Source: Sweltsa coloradensis (taxonomy: Eukaryota > Arthropoda > Insecta > Plecoptera > Chloroperlidae). From it: a stretch of DNA of 64,000 nt. Of this stretch, positions 33,290 to 43,360 are shown piece by piece; position 1 is the stretch's first letter, and the number at the start of each line of letters is the position of its first letter. Both the position numbers and the translations under genes were made by a program. The stretch covers positions 124,001 to 188,000 of the forward strand of contig JAMZAV010000908.1 of the NCBI GenBank assembly GCA_024449915.1, read 5' to 3'. The notes under the pieces are model-generated. The model was not told the origin of the DNA, did not search any database, and worked only from the letters and a program-made list of their open reading frames with translations.

Positions 33290-36200
33290 ATTCCGGATTT
33301 TTTCTCCAGTGTAGTGAAATGGAATCTTCGCTTCGCTCGCTACGCTCGCTACGCTCATCCAAAAAATGAATGTTAATTTGTTTCAGACCATGATCGAAAT
33401 ATGTCTCGGACTTGGCTTCTTGATTGGCCCAACAATTGGCGGATACCTCTTCGAGGTAAATACAGAGAATCACAATATCGAACCACTTATTACCATCTGA
33501 CATTAATTTTTGTAACTGAGTGAAAATTTAAATCATCATTACAAATTGATGTACATTTGTATATTAAATAGTAAGAATTATATCCATATTCAAATAATCT
33601 TTGACATATTTTATAAGACCCCCCCCCCTTAAAAAAAAAAAAAAACACGCATTTTACCCCCTTTAAGAAATGGTTAAAGATTAAAAAGTAATTTATTTAA
33701 TTATTTATGCGTTACCCAACAACAGAATACAATTCAGAAATTGGTGTATGGTTTCTTTTGCATTGACACTGCTCTTAATCTGCATATTTTTATCTAGCAT
33801 TTGATAGGCCTACTGTTTTATCTGTATTTTAATTACATAATATGATATATAGTATAATTTTTTTATTTTTATGACAAGTCTCAATATCCAGGTGCCATGT
33901 GCACCACAATGAATGTAATTATGAAAAGCGTAAAACTTAATTAATTAATACAATTATTTGTTATGCATTTAGTAATTATACTCCTACGAGAGGCCTTTAA
34001 TGGGTGTGAATGGACAGAAACCAATGCCATGCGAAGTTACTCGTTAGACTGTAAGTGTATGTCACACTACTTGGTTATGTTCCGTGAAGTGTGATTATCG
34101 TAATGGCTGTTGTCGGTGATACAACGTAGATAAGTAAAAAGTAGATATTATGCAAAAACGAGCGATATTCAAGCCTGTAAAGATCTGGTTTAGCATGTTA
34201 TGTGTGTTTACTTTGAGTTTGAGTTCAGTAATTAGTAGGAATATAAATACTAGGGGCAGGTTATCGTCTAGACACGTGTAACACTGCCATAATTTTTTGA
34301 TGGGAAACATATTGAATAAAATATAAATAAATGGTAATATTTAAAACAATTTAGAAGGTGAAAAAAACGCCTACATAGAATGTGAGAGACTCGGGTTCGA
34401 ACCCCGATCGGGATGGATTTTTTAACTTCTGAATTGTATTAAATATTAACAATTCCACCTACGGGAGTGTTTCCCGACTAACCCAATGTTTTCACAACGA
34501 ACGCAATGAAGACTTCCTACCCTAGAAGCTTCACATTCCTGTCCGTCTGTGCGTGTGTCCCGTCTCACGATAACAACCGAACACGACCTCCAATTCAAAC
34601 ACGTTTCTTTCTTAACAACCCCCTGCAACAAGGGTGTCACAGACTGTAAGTCTGGAACTGTCATTCTGTACTAAGCACCCTCCACCAAAGACTTCAACGT
34701 TGTCCAATGTTTATGATGTAGCTTTACCCCATCTGTTGGGCATTCCTGAACCCGGCCTGGCTTGTATTCAATGTAGTTATGTTAAAACGGTGGCTTCCCA
34801 CAGTGCCGCTTCCCGTAAGGCCATCAACCTTTTTTTCCCTCTAGGCCATCATTTCTACCTGTCGATAAATACTATACTACAGGAAGCGTTGTTGGCCAAA
34901 GGGGAATTGATTTATTCCCCTTAGGCCAACACCCTGCATTTCGTTATTGAAAATACAAACAAGGTTTGTTGCAATAATAAGCAATTTCTCCTTAGGCCAA
35001 CAACGTCCCGCTCCTAACCTTAAATAATTCATACGCTGTTGGCCTTAGGGGAATAAATCAATTACCCCAAGGCCAACAAACCTTCTTTGTATTTTCAATA
35101 ATGAAATGCAGGGTGTTGGCCTAAGGGGAATAAATCAATTCCTCTTAGGCCAACAAGTGTAACATGGTATTTATCGACAGGTAGTAATGATGGCATGGGG
35201 GGGGGGATGGTTGATGTCCTCACGGGAAGCGGCACTGTGGGAAGACACCGTTAAAACATTCAGTCGTGTTCATCCTTGCAGGTTGGTGGATTCGTCTGTC
35301 CGTTCGCCGCCGTGGGAGGCCTAGTCATAGTGAACGGGTTTCTTATTATCCTAACTCTACCCAAGATAGACGACGTCGAGGACAGAACGAAGGCTAAAAG
35401 TAAGGACATACTTCTGGAACTTGGTTTGTTCCCATGCAAGTAATGCACGAGGGTACAGAGGATGATGAGAGTACTAGTAGGCTACAAATCTTAGTGGAGA
35501 CCGATACAGGTTGAAATGAGTTGATGAAATGTAGGGAATTATAATTTTATCAGTACGAATCCATGGGAAAACAATTAAATTTTGAAATGTTGTAATTTTT
35601 ATTTATAAACGAAGCATTTTAAAACATTTTATAATATCTATTTTTTTTGCAGACGTCAATAACTTGCGTATGGGGGTTACCTTTATTACTTTGGGTAATT
35701 GAAGTTCTAACAGTCTTCAATTAGGATACATCCTTTTCATTAAGAGTCTAGGTAGAAGAATCTAGGTTCTCTACTACATCATTGATTAACCAACAGATTG
35801 AGCTATGTATGTTTCCAGCTAGCATCATCACAGTGTTGAAGGTGGTGCCTATATTACTGGACACCTTCTGCATGATGGTAGAGGCTGTGACACTAGGGTT
35901 CCTGGCGGCCACCCTAGAACCACATCTGAGGCAGGTATGTCAGACCAAGCTTGTCAGTTGTATCTATTGGCCTCCTGATTGACACATTGCTTTATTAATT
36001 GATTGGTGATTGGTTTCATCTCACAGAAGGAAAGACATTCTTTCGAATACACTTCTGTCTCATCTTAGCCAAAATAAAATGGCATTTGAGGTTAACTTTG
36101 CCATCAATTTGGTTTCAAAAGCCAATTCTTTACGAACCTATTCATGCTAAATTGATTGTAAGTAATTAGCACCAAACTGTTTATCAACAATTATTTTTAA

Positions 36201-39200
36201 GTAAGTTTTGTTTTTCATTTACAGTGTTCAATGAGTGTCTTCAATGGGATGTTTGTATGTTTCTGTATCTGGTGTGATGTTCGTTAATGACCAGGTTTGT
36301 AATTCAACATTGCTTTGTGTTTACAGTTCGGCCTAAGTCCCTCGTTGGTGGGTGGAATGTTCGCCATAAGCAGCGTGGTTTACACGCTGGTGGCGCCCCT
36401 GGTGGGCTTATTGTGCGACAAGAAGTGGAACCCGAAGAAGATGATGTTGTTGGGCAGCTTCATCACAATAGCTGGCTTCTTGTTAATAGGGCCGGTCCCA
36501 TTTACTCCTTTTGACACGTGAGTAAAATGTTTTGAAAACCCTTTAATAATGTCTTGGTGTTGCTAAACATCTATTTTATTGTAATAGATTTTCTAATGCA
36601 GGGCAAGTGTGGCCCTCTGTAACATGACAGTGATTACATAGTTACAAGTTCAGATAAGCATTAAAACAAGAGACAATTAGAGAACATGACATTTTACAGA
36701 GTTAGTCGACGAGAAAGGCAAAAGGCGGTTAAGGGTACTTGAAGCGGAGTAGAGGCCTGAAGGCTCGTGGACGCGAATCGAGGTCGTGAAGTTCATTCCT
36801 GCCGCCTGCGTGAAGACGTTGCACGTAAGTCCCTGCGAGGGTGTCGAGTCGAGAGCTGATACCACCGACGCCGGTTTGGGTAAACACATCTTCATTCCGC
36901 GTCATCGGAGGAAGCCGCGCGATGCGAGGAAGGATTCTTCGCTCCAGTGAGAAGTATTGCTGGAGACATCCTCCAAAGACGGGTGTCAGCGCCGGGGCCG
37001 CGTATTCAAAGAGGGGGTGGATGAAAGTTTATAAGTGTGCCGTATAGTACCGAAGCTGTATCCAGAAATTCGCCTACGGCAAACAGCAGCGGCCCCAGCA
37101 AACACATAAGAAACAGTAGAGTGATGGCTGCGTGCTGGCACTTCTGGCTGGCCGGCAGTGAGAAGGTGTCAGGCTGTCACTGGCATACCGTCTGAAGGCT
37201 GGCCAGAACAAAAATAACCCCAGCCCGGTGTTGGTTGGCCACTGTAGTGTTTATGTTGTTTTGCCGCCACAGGCGTGAAGATGGCTGGCCATCACTTTGC
37301 CGGCTGCCGGTTGGCCAGCAGCGGATAAGTCATGGACCATCACTTGTAACCCTACGCACGGCTGGCCACAACATACTAGTAACCTGCCCAGTAATGGTTG
37401 GCCGCCGCCGTGTCGCTGTTGTTTTGCCGCCACAGGCGTGAAGATGGCTGGCCATCACTTTGCCGGCTGCCGGTTGGCCAGCAGTGTTAATGTGTTGGCT
37501 CATCACTGGATAACCGTCTTCCGGCTGCCCTTATTTTAACATTCACCCATCTATTGAAAGTCGATTTGCTATTGTATGTATAGTTGATTATTCCCTCTAC
37601 ACATCAAGCTTCTTCCGTGGCGCAACGGTTAGAGGCTAGGCTTACAGATAGAGAGTCGCCCTGCTGGATCGAGTTCGAGATACCTAGCTTGAAACTTTAT
37701 AATTACTTGCAATTAATACATGTTGTGTATCCACCTATAGATATTCGACTGGTGTCAGAAATTAAGACGAAAAACCTATTTGACACCGATATAATAACAA
37801 TCATACTTATTATTTTAATTTTTCGTTTACATATTTAGATACCAGATCGCGCTGGTCCCAATGGTTTCCCAGCAAACACGAATTGATGGGCCAAAAGTGG
37901 CCCGCAAGCGGCTGGCCAGTTCAGTTCTGGCCAGCCGCTTGCGGGCCGGCATCTTTAACCATTTGCCGGTTAAGGGCCGGAAGCGAGCCACAAGTGACGG
38001 CCGGCTGATGGCCGGTGGGACAAAATCAGAGAGAGCCGTAACTGGCCAAAGGTGCCGGCCCACAAGCGGCTAGCCAGCCCATCAATTCGTGTTTGCTGGG
38101 AGGTTAAGTCTCGACCGCGCATGGTTGATGACGTCACGGCAATGAGCACCCCAGTTAAGAATATCTGTAAAGGTTATTCCAAGGTACTTGGCAGATCGAC
38201 TAGGGTACACCGTAGCGCCCCAAAGTGAGATGGATTGAGATGGGTGAGATGGGAGACATTTTCTGAGCATCTAGTCATTATGGTCGCATATATTTAAATG
38301 TGATTTCCATAACAATTGAAGCAATTTAATTTAAAATCTTTATCTAGAAATGTAGCTCAAGCTCTGATTCGGAAGGTCATGGGGTTGAATCCCTACACCA
38401 GCAATCCTGACTGAAAGTTTTTCCCAAGATATTTGTCAGCCGTTAATGCGAACGCAAGAGGCATGCATTGCACCCTGGTCAGGTTTCCGAAGAGAAATTT
38501 AAAAGTTGTTGATACAATTTGTCAATTAAACATTTATTTCCATAAAATTAAAAATACATTTTAAACTATTTTTATTGTCGACTGATAGTCAACGCATTTG
38601 TATATTTTTGTTAGAACAAGAGATAAGAAGAAGAATAGAAGATAAATCTTCAATAATATTCTACAATTTGCAACAGAGCAGAGTTAAAATGGACTGGTTG
38701 TATGTACCAAACAACCATTTTGATTCTGGAATCGAACACCGACAAACCATTGTTGGTCACTTTTTTCCTTTGCAAATACCGCTCTCTGGTTGATCATCGG
38801 CTGCTCGTCGATGATGTCTGTGCCTACATTGTTGGCTCGGTCCGAGATTTGAAAATTAATTTTAAAAACACTCAAATGTGTTTGGATTTAGGCATTACTT
38901 TAATCTTAAATAAACAATACTCTCATTGTTATTTTTCTCACAGAGTTTAATTTGTTACAGAACCCTGTGGCTGGTCGGAATAGGCCTGTTCGTTGAAGGC
39001 GTTGGCGCATCCATGACTTTTGTGCCTGCCTTTGTCGACGCCATCAGTTCAGCAGTGTATGTTACATCTCTCGATACAGTTCGACCCCCTGCTCTCTCAA
39101 ACCATGTGAATTCTGGGTGTTTCTCATACATAGTGCCAATACTGGGATATATTCTTAATTAACAGCCCTAGGATATTCTTTAACAATTACCCATAAAGAA

Positions 39201-42200
39201 TGTAATGTATAGGTGCCGGGCACTCCGATATCGCACATTCAGTTCAGCAGTGTATGTTACATCTCTCGATACAGTTCGACCCCCTGCTCTCTCAAACCAT
39301 GTGAATTCTGGGTGTTTCTCATACATAGTGCCAATACTGGGATATATTCTTAATTAACAGCCCTAGGATATTCTTTAACAATTACTCTTACATAATGTAA
39401 CAATTAGTGAGGAAAAGGCCAACTTAAACGTTACATGTATTATGGTATGTGTTTTCTTTTTTTTACCAAAAAATGTAGTAAAACCCCCCCTCCCCCCAAA
39501 AAAAAAAATTGTAAAAAAAACGGCAGCCAAGCTCTCCTTCAAAAGTCTTTGGCTGTGAATGTTGTGAGATATAGAATTTGAGACAATCTTTATATTCTTC
39601 CTCCCTAGTTTCGCATTGAAAAGAAGTAAGGTCATTTTCGCCTGTTGATGAGCACCAAGCCAACCATTTTCGTGGTAAAAAAAGTAAAAATGTTTAACTC
39701 AAAATCATAAAAAAATTACTTGGCCATTGAATTTGGTTCATTATGAGAACTTTAAAAAGTCAATGGCCAAGTAATTTTTTTATGATTTTGAGTTTAACAT
39801 TTTTACTTTTTTTACCACGAAAATGGTTAGCTTGGCGCTCGTCAACAGGCGAAAATGACCTTACTTCTTTTCAATGCGAAACTAGGGAGGAGGAATGAAA
39901 AGATTTGCTCAAATTCTATATCTCACAACATTCACAGCTAAAGACTTTTGAAGGAGAGCTTGTCTGCCGTTTTTTTTTTTACAAATTTTTGTATTTGGGG
40001 GGGATATCACATCTTTTTTCTGTTTGTTTCATATCAAGGCGTGAAATACTTGTAAATGAAAATTCAAAGAAAGAGGGAAATTTCAAAATGTAATTTTCCA
40101 TCTAAATTGCTCGGATATACGGCTATGACGGAGTTTGATTCACTTTCTAAATTTTTGTATGAATTAAATTGGTGGCTGCATAGCTCAGCTGGTAGGAGCA
40201 TAGCCCGGACGGCTAAGGTCATGTCTAATTTCATGCTGATAACTCATTAGGTGCCCATGGTGAATGCTGGAAATCAAAGTAAAAATAATATAAACTACTA
40301 GGGATGGGGGTTAAAAAATGTGGTTTATAAAATGAGAGTAGGCCAATTGGTTTAAAACACATAAAAACATAATTTTAATAACTAATTTGAATAAAAATTC
40401 AATTTTGGGTTAGAGCTATGAATTATTCCAATTTTAGGGGATGATGTAGGGGGGGTTGGGGGTGGAATATCGCTTGCCTCTCGGCGGATTATTTTTCATA
40501 TTATTATGTACCATCATGCCAAATTTCATGCTGATAACTCATTAGGTGCCTTCATTGTGAATGCTGGAAATCAAGGTATAATATAAACTATTAGGGATGG
40601 GGGTTAAAAAATGTGGTTTAGGAAATGAGAATAGGCCGATTGGGTTTAAAACACATAAAAACATAATTTTAATAACTAATTTGAATAAAAATTCAATTTT
40701 GGGTTAGAGCTATGAATTATTCCAATTTTAGGGGATGATGTAGGGGGTGTTGGGGTGGAATATCGCTTGCCTCTCGGCGGATTATTAATTCTGATATTTT
40801 TATCTACCCCCATGCCAAATTTCGCGCATGGAGCACATGTGTTAGATTAGATATTTATTAATGGTTAAGGTTTTGAATTTAAATGGTTTAAATGGTTTTG
40901 GTTTTGAAAGCAAAAGTGCATGAATCTGAAGTGTGGTCCAAGTTTCATAGTTCTAAGATGTACCGTTTTCTCTGTAGGCTAATATTCCTCTCTGGCAGAA
41001 TCCACATCCAGCTAGCCAGCCGGAATTTTTTCGACCATTTGAAGCACTTTTTTTAACACAGGACGGGTTATCGGATCGAGCTGATTTCTTTTTTGTAGGT
41101 CATGGACCACATATCAGGTCATATACCGAGTTTCAAGATTGTAAATATTTCGGGACGGCGTGTGCAGATAGCTGAAAACTCGGGTAGAAGTAAACAGGGT
41201 CGAGTTAGTCATTGCCTTCTAGCATCGCGTGCGCTTGGCTGCGGGTGAACGACCGTCGCCCTGGATAAATGTAAAGTGATAAATAATCATTTTAATCAGT
41301 CTGAGCTGAGGTATACCTACCAAACAATTTTCTATGCTCTCATTGCGGTAACTGGTTTCTGCACTTGCCAATACATAATGGTTAGATAATTCTTGTAATT
41401 CATATTCTAGGAAATATGGTCTGCCCGACGACATTGCAACTTACGCCCTAGTGTCCGGGATTTACGCCTCCTCGTATTCCCTGGGTGCGTTCATTGGTCC
41501 GTCTGTGGCAGGGGCCCTCTATGACTTGGTTGGGTTTCGCCCTGCAACGCTATTTGTCGTCATCTCGCACCTGCTATTGGTAAGACCGTCTTGTAGAACA
41601 CTAGGATATATTGGAGTGTGATTGCAATAGATCAAACAAAAGATTGACGTCACACTCTACTAGAGTGCTAGGAAAACCACTGCGTCCTAGATGCTACTCA
41701 CGAGCCACCAAAGTCCCTTACATTTCCGCTAGGCTTCGCTGCCGCGGCGATGGCCAAGTACTTTGCGAGTTCGCAAGTCCTCCGCTAGTAGTAGATACAG
41801 GGGACCTTGACGAGCCACGAGTAGCATCTAGGAGGCAGCGGTATTCGAGAGTAGAGCGAAGCCACGTTTGTTCCAGTATTCATCTCCTCTGTTTTGAGGT
41901 GCTGAGTATTTATATTCCAGTTCACTTAGGGGATAGCTTGACCCTCCTTACCACCATGGTAAGCAATTAAAAGATTCAGTATCGTCCTTGTAGAAGGACA
42001 GTGTCAACAACAAGAAACGTATGTCAGTCGAGGGTCACGTTTGGTTTTTATCGTGAGACGTGATACACACACACCCGGACGGAGAAGAAAGCTAAGAATG
42101 TCTAGAGGCTCCCTAAGATTAATAGATAATATTGTAACCGTCGACCATAAGTTAATCAAAGGGGGTGGGGGGGTTGTATCTTCTATTCTCAGCACTTGAT

Positions 42201-42522
42201 GTACTTCTGGTCTAGGGTGTTCATCATATATTTTTGAAAAAAACATAATAAATTCGATGATTGGGGAGCAATTGCTGTACGTGACATTGTGTTCTAGATC
42301 GTTGCCATCTCGTGGTTCCTGTGCGTGGAGGACCGCTACGACGAGCGTAACATCGTCCTGGTCCTGAACCTCGGAGAAGACCCTGCCAGGAGAGATGAGG
42401 ACTCGGATACGGTGGCCGTCAGCTTGGAGGAGAGTCTCAGAGAGTCGCGTCCGATATCTCAGAGACCCAACCAGTACAACAGCTGCGAGGAGGAGAGGAA
42501 CGGGGCGACGAAAACGTCTTGA
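26344..42522 (+). CDS. SLC18B1: Gene B: intact SLC18B1-like MFS vesicular transporter
   Basis: Eleven coding exons join in frame to about 472 aa, close to the usual length of the family: 26344-26460, 26796-26891, 29974-30047, 30202-30349, 33387-33455, 35282-35399, 35819-35934, 36327-36517, 38961-39056, 41411-41579 and 42298-42522. All introns are GT-AG. Landmarks are motif A across exons 2/3 (PLFGKY-MGKLGAG), antiporter motif C in exon 5 (GLGFLIGPTIGGYLFE) continued by VGGFVCPF, the second motif A (PLVGLLCDKKWNPKK) in exon 8, and a second GAFIGPSVAG in TM11. Known members exchange protons for polyamines across vesicle membranes; the substrate here is inferred. The introns are full of mobile elements. 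It is the only one of the three paralogs in the window without visible damage. The polar C-terminal tail is probably cytoplasmic. Confidence 0.92.
26514..26720 (-). repeat. SINE fragment in gene B intron 1
   Basis: GTTAAGAGGACTCAACCCTT, CATTCGCATAAAGGACTGAG and ATCTTCAGTCAGCAACG match the tRNA-derived SINE body. The rest, with CGAAAACCACCACATCCTCC, is another repeat also echoed near 53500 and 55210. Confidence 0.7.
26796..26891 (+). CDS. Gene B exon 2 (TM2)
   Basis: Acceptor TTTTCAG, AEKKGATASEYGLVFGIFEL through CPLFGKY, donor GTGAGT; 96 nt. Confidence 0.94.
27290..29490 (+). mobile_element. Decayed LINE (non-LTR retrotransposon) in gene B intron 2
   Basis: A reverse-transcriptase domain is readable at 27549-28187 (GKSPGPDQIPVNVLKH, NYRPISLLAIFSKGFEGLIS, YTDFSKAFDSIDHDLLL). 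It continues after frame breaks with TSGVPQGSILGPLNFTLFVN and the catalytic FADD at about 28400, then a thumb-like region (EWC.TWKLN) broken by several frameshifts. The endonuclease end is missing (5' truncation). An A-rich AATAAAAAATAAAA tail lies near 29472. The overall look is CR1/Jockey-like, but the clade is not fixed. It is dead as a protein source. Confidence 0.88.
29493..29622. repeat. 30-bp minisatellite after the LINE tail
   Basis: Four units of GTTCCTCCACTAGCCGGACT, then ACCGAGCAGA, one shortened. It abuts the LINE's A-rich end. Confidence 0.9.
29974..30047 (+). CDS. Gene B exon 3 (TM3)
   Basis: Acceptor TTTGTTTCAG, MGKLGAGVVLKIGTFIAGCS through LILFG, donor GTAAAT; 74 nt. Confidence 0.93.
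30202..30349 (+). CDS. Gene B exon 4 (TM4)
   Basis: Acceptor TTGTTGCAG, LLSYVEDRTWFITLSFLVRI, then IEALGASAVMTSTLSIVVVM to SFARVY, donor GTAAGT; 148 nt. RIIEALGASAVMTS is the conserved core used to find the frame breaks in gene A. Confidence 0.93.
30494..31280 (+). mobile_element. F1 element copy 2 (gene B intron 4)
   Basis: It starts CTAGGAAGCTTCGCAAACGC, then GGATAAGCG; four internal monomers each hold TTTCACACGAATA and GCATG.AGGTGTT; it ends TTCGCTTCGCTCATCC. It has the most monomers of the copies here. Confidence 0.85.
31362..32029 (+). mobile_element. F1 element copy 3 (gene B intron 4)
   Basis: CTAGGAAAACGCTTAAGTCC, then GCCGCGTTGTTGGATGAGCG at the left; CGCTACGCTCATCCAACAA at the right. 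The terminal 14 bp TTGTTGGATGAGCG and CGCTCATCCAACAA are exact inverses. Confidence 0.9.
32030..32530. other. Intron spacer between F1 copies
   Basis: A frame at 32098-32349 (+) is open for 83 codons but sits in an intron between two transposons, with no recognisable family. CATCGACGAGCGAACAATGA near 32239 recurs inverted around 38780-38830, so this is probably also repeat. Confidence 0.5.
32531..33362 (+). mobile_element. F1 element copy 4, ending 25 bp before exon 5
   Basis: Same left end as copy 3, and its first 120 bp are almost identical to copy 3's (ATATGGTGCATTGAGATGCC, ATGTGTTACGCGGATTTTCT). An A-rich run of about 37 lies near 33250. The right end CGCTACGCTCATCC is followed by only about 25 bp before the exon 5 acceptor. 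Confidence 0.9.
33387..33455 (+). CDS. Gene B exon 5 (TM5, antiporter motif C)
   Basis: Acceptor TTTGTTTCAG, TMIEICLGLGFLIGPTIGGY, then LFE, donor GTAAAT; 69 nt, phase 0/0. GxxxGPxxGG is the motif C of MFS antiporters. The equivalent exon is missing in gene A. Confidence 0.93.
33456..34781. other. Gene B intron 5, first part
   Basis: AT-rich. It holds a T-arm-like GACTCGGGTTCGAACCCCGA at 34389 (half of the SINE seen at 17458-17987), then CCTGTCCGTCTGTGCGTGTG at about 34537. Confidence 0.55.
34782..35258. repeat. Long hairpin ending 23 bp before exon 6
   Basis: The left arm (TTAAAACGGTGGCTTCCCAC, AGTGCCGCTTCCCGT) and right arm (ACGGGAAGCGGCACTGTGGG, AAGACACCGTTAAAAC) are inverted over about 210 bp each around about 35015. 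Internal blocks TTGGCCTAAGGGGAATAAAT occur on both arms. Foldback MITE-like. Confidence 0.88.
35282..35399 (+). CDS. Gene B exon 6
   Basis: Acceptor CATCCTTGCAG, VGGFVCPFAAVGGLVIVNGF, then LIILTLPKIDDVEDRTKAK, donor GTAAGG; 118 nt, phase 0/1. Confidence 0.93.
35819..35934 (+). CDS. Gene B exon 7
   Basis: Acceptor GTTTCCAG, SIITVLKVVPILLDTFCMMV, then EAVTLGFLAATLEPHLRQ, donor GTATGT; 116 nt, phase 1/0. Confidence 0.93.
36327..36517 (+). CDS. Gene B exon 8
   Basis: Acceptor GTGTTTACAG, FGLSPSLVGGMFAISSVVYT, PLVGLLCDKKWNPKKMM and LLIGPVPFTPFD, donor GTGAGT; 191 nt, phase 0/2. This exon is entirely absent from gene C. Confidence 0.94.
36687..37530. repeat. GC-rich intronic repeat with GGCTGGCC minisatellite
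   Basis: A GC-rich block inside intron 8. 37254-37330 and 37423-37497 are direct copies (GCCGCCACAGGCGTGAAGAT, GGCTGGCCATCACTTTGCCG, GCTGCCGGTTGGCCAGCAG). Open frames on both strands are repeat-driven. Confidence 0.75.
37605..37690 (+). repeat. tRNA-like sequence
   Basis: CTTCCGTGGCGCAACGGTTA, then GAGGC and GGATCGAGTTCGAGATACC resemble box A and box B. The acceptor arms do not pair convincingly, so it is a SINE head and not a tRNA gene. Confidence 0.5.
37868..38100. mobile_element. MITE with 24-bp TIRs, GC-rich
   Basis: The left end CCCAGCAAACACGAATTGAT, then GGGC, is the exact inverse of the right end at 38077-38100. The interior repeats GCAAGCGGCTGGCCAG and its inverse. About 233 bp in gene B intron 8. 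Confidence 0.92.
38350..38480 (+). repeat. SINE fragment (plus orientation)
   Basis: GTAGCTCAAGCTCTGATTCG, GAAGGTCATGGGGTTGAATC and CAGCAATCCTGACTGAAAGT match the tRNA-derived SINE head and upper body. Intron 8. Confidence 0.75.
38961..39056 (+). CDS. Gene B exon 9
   Basis: Acceptor TTTGTTACAG, TLWLVGIGLFVEGVGASMTF, then VPAFVDAISSAV (split codon), donor GTATGT; 96 nt. The donor after AGCAGT is chosen because it alone keeps phase with exon 10 and matches gene C. Confidence 0.9.
39045..39385. repeat. Tandem duplication including the end of exon 9
   Basis: 39045-39190 and 39240-39385 are the same for about 146 bp, offset 195. The block starts 12 bp before the exon 9 donor, so a second copy of the donor and the last 12 coding bases lies in the intron. 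Confidence 0.92.
39518..39972. repeat. Long palindrome in intron 9
   Basis: The left arm ACGGCAGCCAAGCTCTCCTT pairs with the right arm AGGAGAGCTTGTCTGCCGTT. The centre near 39745 is bounded by TTACTTGGCCATTGA and TCAATGGCCAAGTAA. The arms are about 215 bp, with more differences outward. Short frames inside mirror each other. Confidence 0.9.
40231..40800. repeat. Direct duplication of about 290 bp in intron 9
   Basis: TTTCATGCTGATAACTCATT...ATGGTGAATGCTGG and the following GGGATGGGGGTTAAAAAATG...CTCTCGGCGGATTATT occur twice, offset 295. A tRNA-like head (TAGCTCAGCTGGTAGGAGCA) sits just upstream at 40180. The sentence-like TTTCATAGTTCTAAGATGTA at 40945 suggests an old element. Confidence 0.85.
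41411..41579 (+). CDS. Gene B exon 10 (TM11-TM12)
   Basis: Acceptor TATTCTAG, KYGLPDDIATYALVSGIYAS, YSLGAFIGPSVAGALYD and GFRPATLFVVISHLLL, donor GTAAGA; 169 nt, phase 2/0. Confidence 0.94.
41668..41841. repeat. F3 foldback element
   Basis: CTAGGAAAACCACTGCGTCC, then TAGATGCTACTC at the left is mirrored by GAGTAGCATCTAGGAGGCAG at the right. It shares the CTAGGAAAAC start with F1 and F4. Intron 10. Confidence 0.78.
42298..42522 (+). CDS. Gene B exon 11 (C-terminal tail)
   Basis: Acceptor GTGTTCTAG, IVAISWFLCVEDRYDERNIV finishes TM12, then a polar acidic tail (EDPARRDEDSDTVAVSLEES) to ERNGATKTS and TGA. Tail sequence is not conserved with gene C. Confidence 0.9.
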   Translation: MVAISWFLCVEDRYDERNIVLVLNLGEDPARRDEDSDTVAVSLEESLRESRPISQRPNQYNSCEEERNGATKTS

Positions 42523-42530
42523 ACTGTGCA

Positions 42531-42680
42531 CATGGGCGTGCCGCAAGGATCCATCCTAGGGCCTATCTTCTTCATGTGTCAGCTGGGACGAGTGCATTAC
42601 TCTCCACATGGGGGTGCCGCAAGGATCCATCCTAGGGCCTATCTTCTTCATGTGTCAGCTGGGACGAGTGCATTACATAT
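42531..42680 (+). repeat. Duplicated reverse-transcriptase fragment just after gene B
   Basis: Both copies (from 42531 and 42607) read GVPQGSILGPIFFM, the RT palm motif of non-LTR elements, followed by TGTCAGCTGGGACGAGTGCA. It starts 9 bp after gene B's stop, so it falls in the 3' UTR. The rest of the LINE is not present. Confidence 0.85.
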
Positions 42681-42715
42681 AAAAACTCAGTGCATATAAC
42701 CCTCGTTCCATATAC

Positions 42716-43360
42716 ATGACAGTTTAATTGAACGACTGATCGTAGCGAACGGAGTGATCTCCATTTAACTTAAATGGCGGTCAATCGTTTTTCTGCGTGC
42801 GTGCGTGTGTATGTGAGTGTGTGTGTGTGTGTGTGTGTACGTTGAAAATCAGCCGAATCGCTGAACAGATTTCGCTGAAATTTTAAACAGACATCCGGTA
42901 CGAGTTTATTGAGAACTGCTAACAAAATCACCAAGATTCATTGCGATTTAAACCTACAAGAAATAATAAACTGAAAAATAGACTTCCAATGTTAAGAAAT
43001 TATTTTAACGACAATGTTTTTAGATTTTGAAAAGATATTTTTTGTTTGTTATTCGCCTGGCCGTGAAATGCCGTGCCCATGCAAGGTCTGTCGAATGTTG
43101 CACGTCAAGGTACACCCAAATTCCGCTCGAAGATTGAGTAAACCTTGCAATTTTTCACGTATTTCGTACTGACTATATTTACCATAGTAGGCCCTATTGC
43201 CACAGATGATGGACTGCACTGCGTTATATGCATTTCAAAACATGTTTAATTATTTTGAAATACAATCTAGAAATTACAAAATCTTTCCCGACCAGGGGAT
43301 TGCACCCACTTCTTTCACATTTCGGCTACAAGGGCGTCTTAGCCAACTAGACTATGGAAA
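42716..43360 (+). mobile_element. Interspersed element, copy 1 (partner of 56690-57184)
   Basis: TTTCGCTGAAATTTTAAACA, GAGAACTGCTAACAAAATCA, TTCCGCTCGAAGATTGAGTA and AAACCTTGCAAT recur in the same order at 56760-57010. A (GT)n run sits at 42800-42840. It leads directly into a tRNA-like box (43270-43330) and F4. Confidence 0.8.

Noticed and set aside
31061..33369. Recurring frames reading SSEISKVSIKFH.N.SIGLAGIVLT in several places
   Set aside because: They are the same 3' block of the F1 element in different copies; it starts at variable Mets, is followed by A-runs, and has no known domain. Conserved because it is a repeat.
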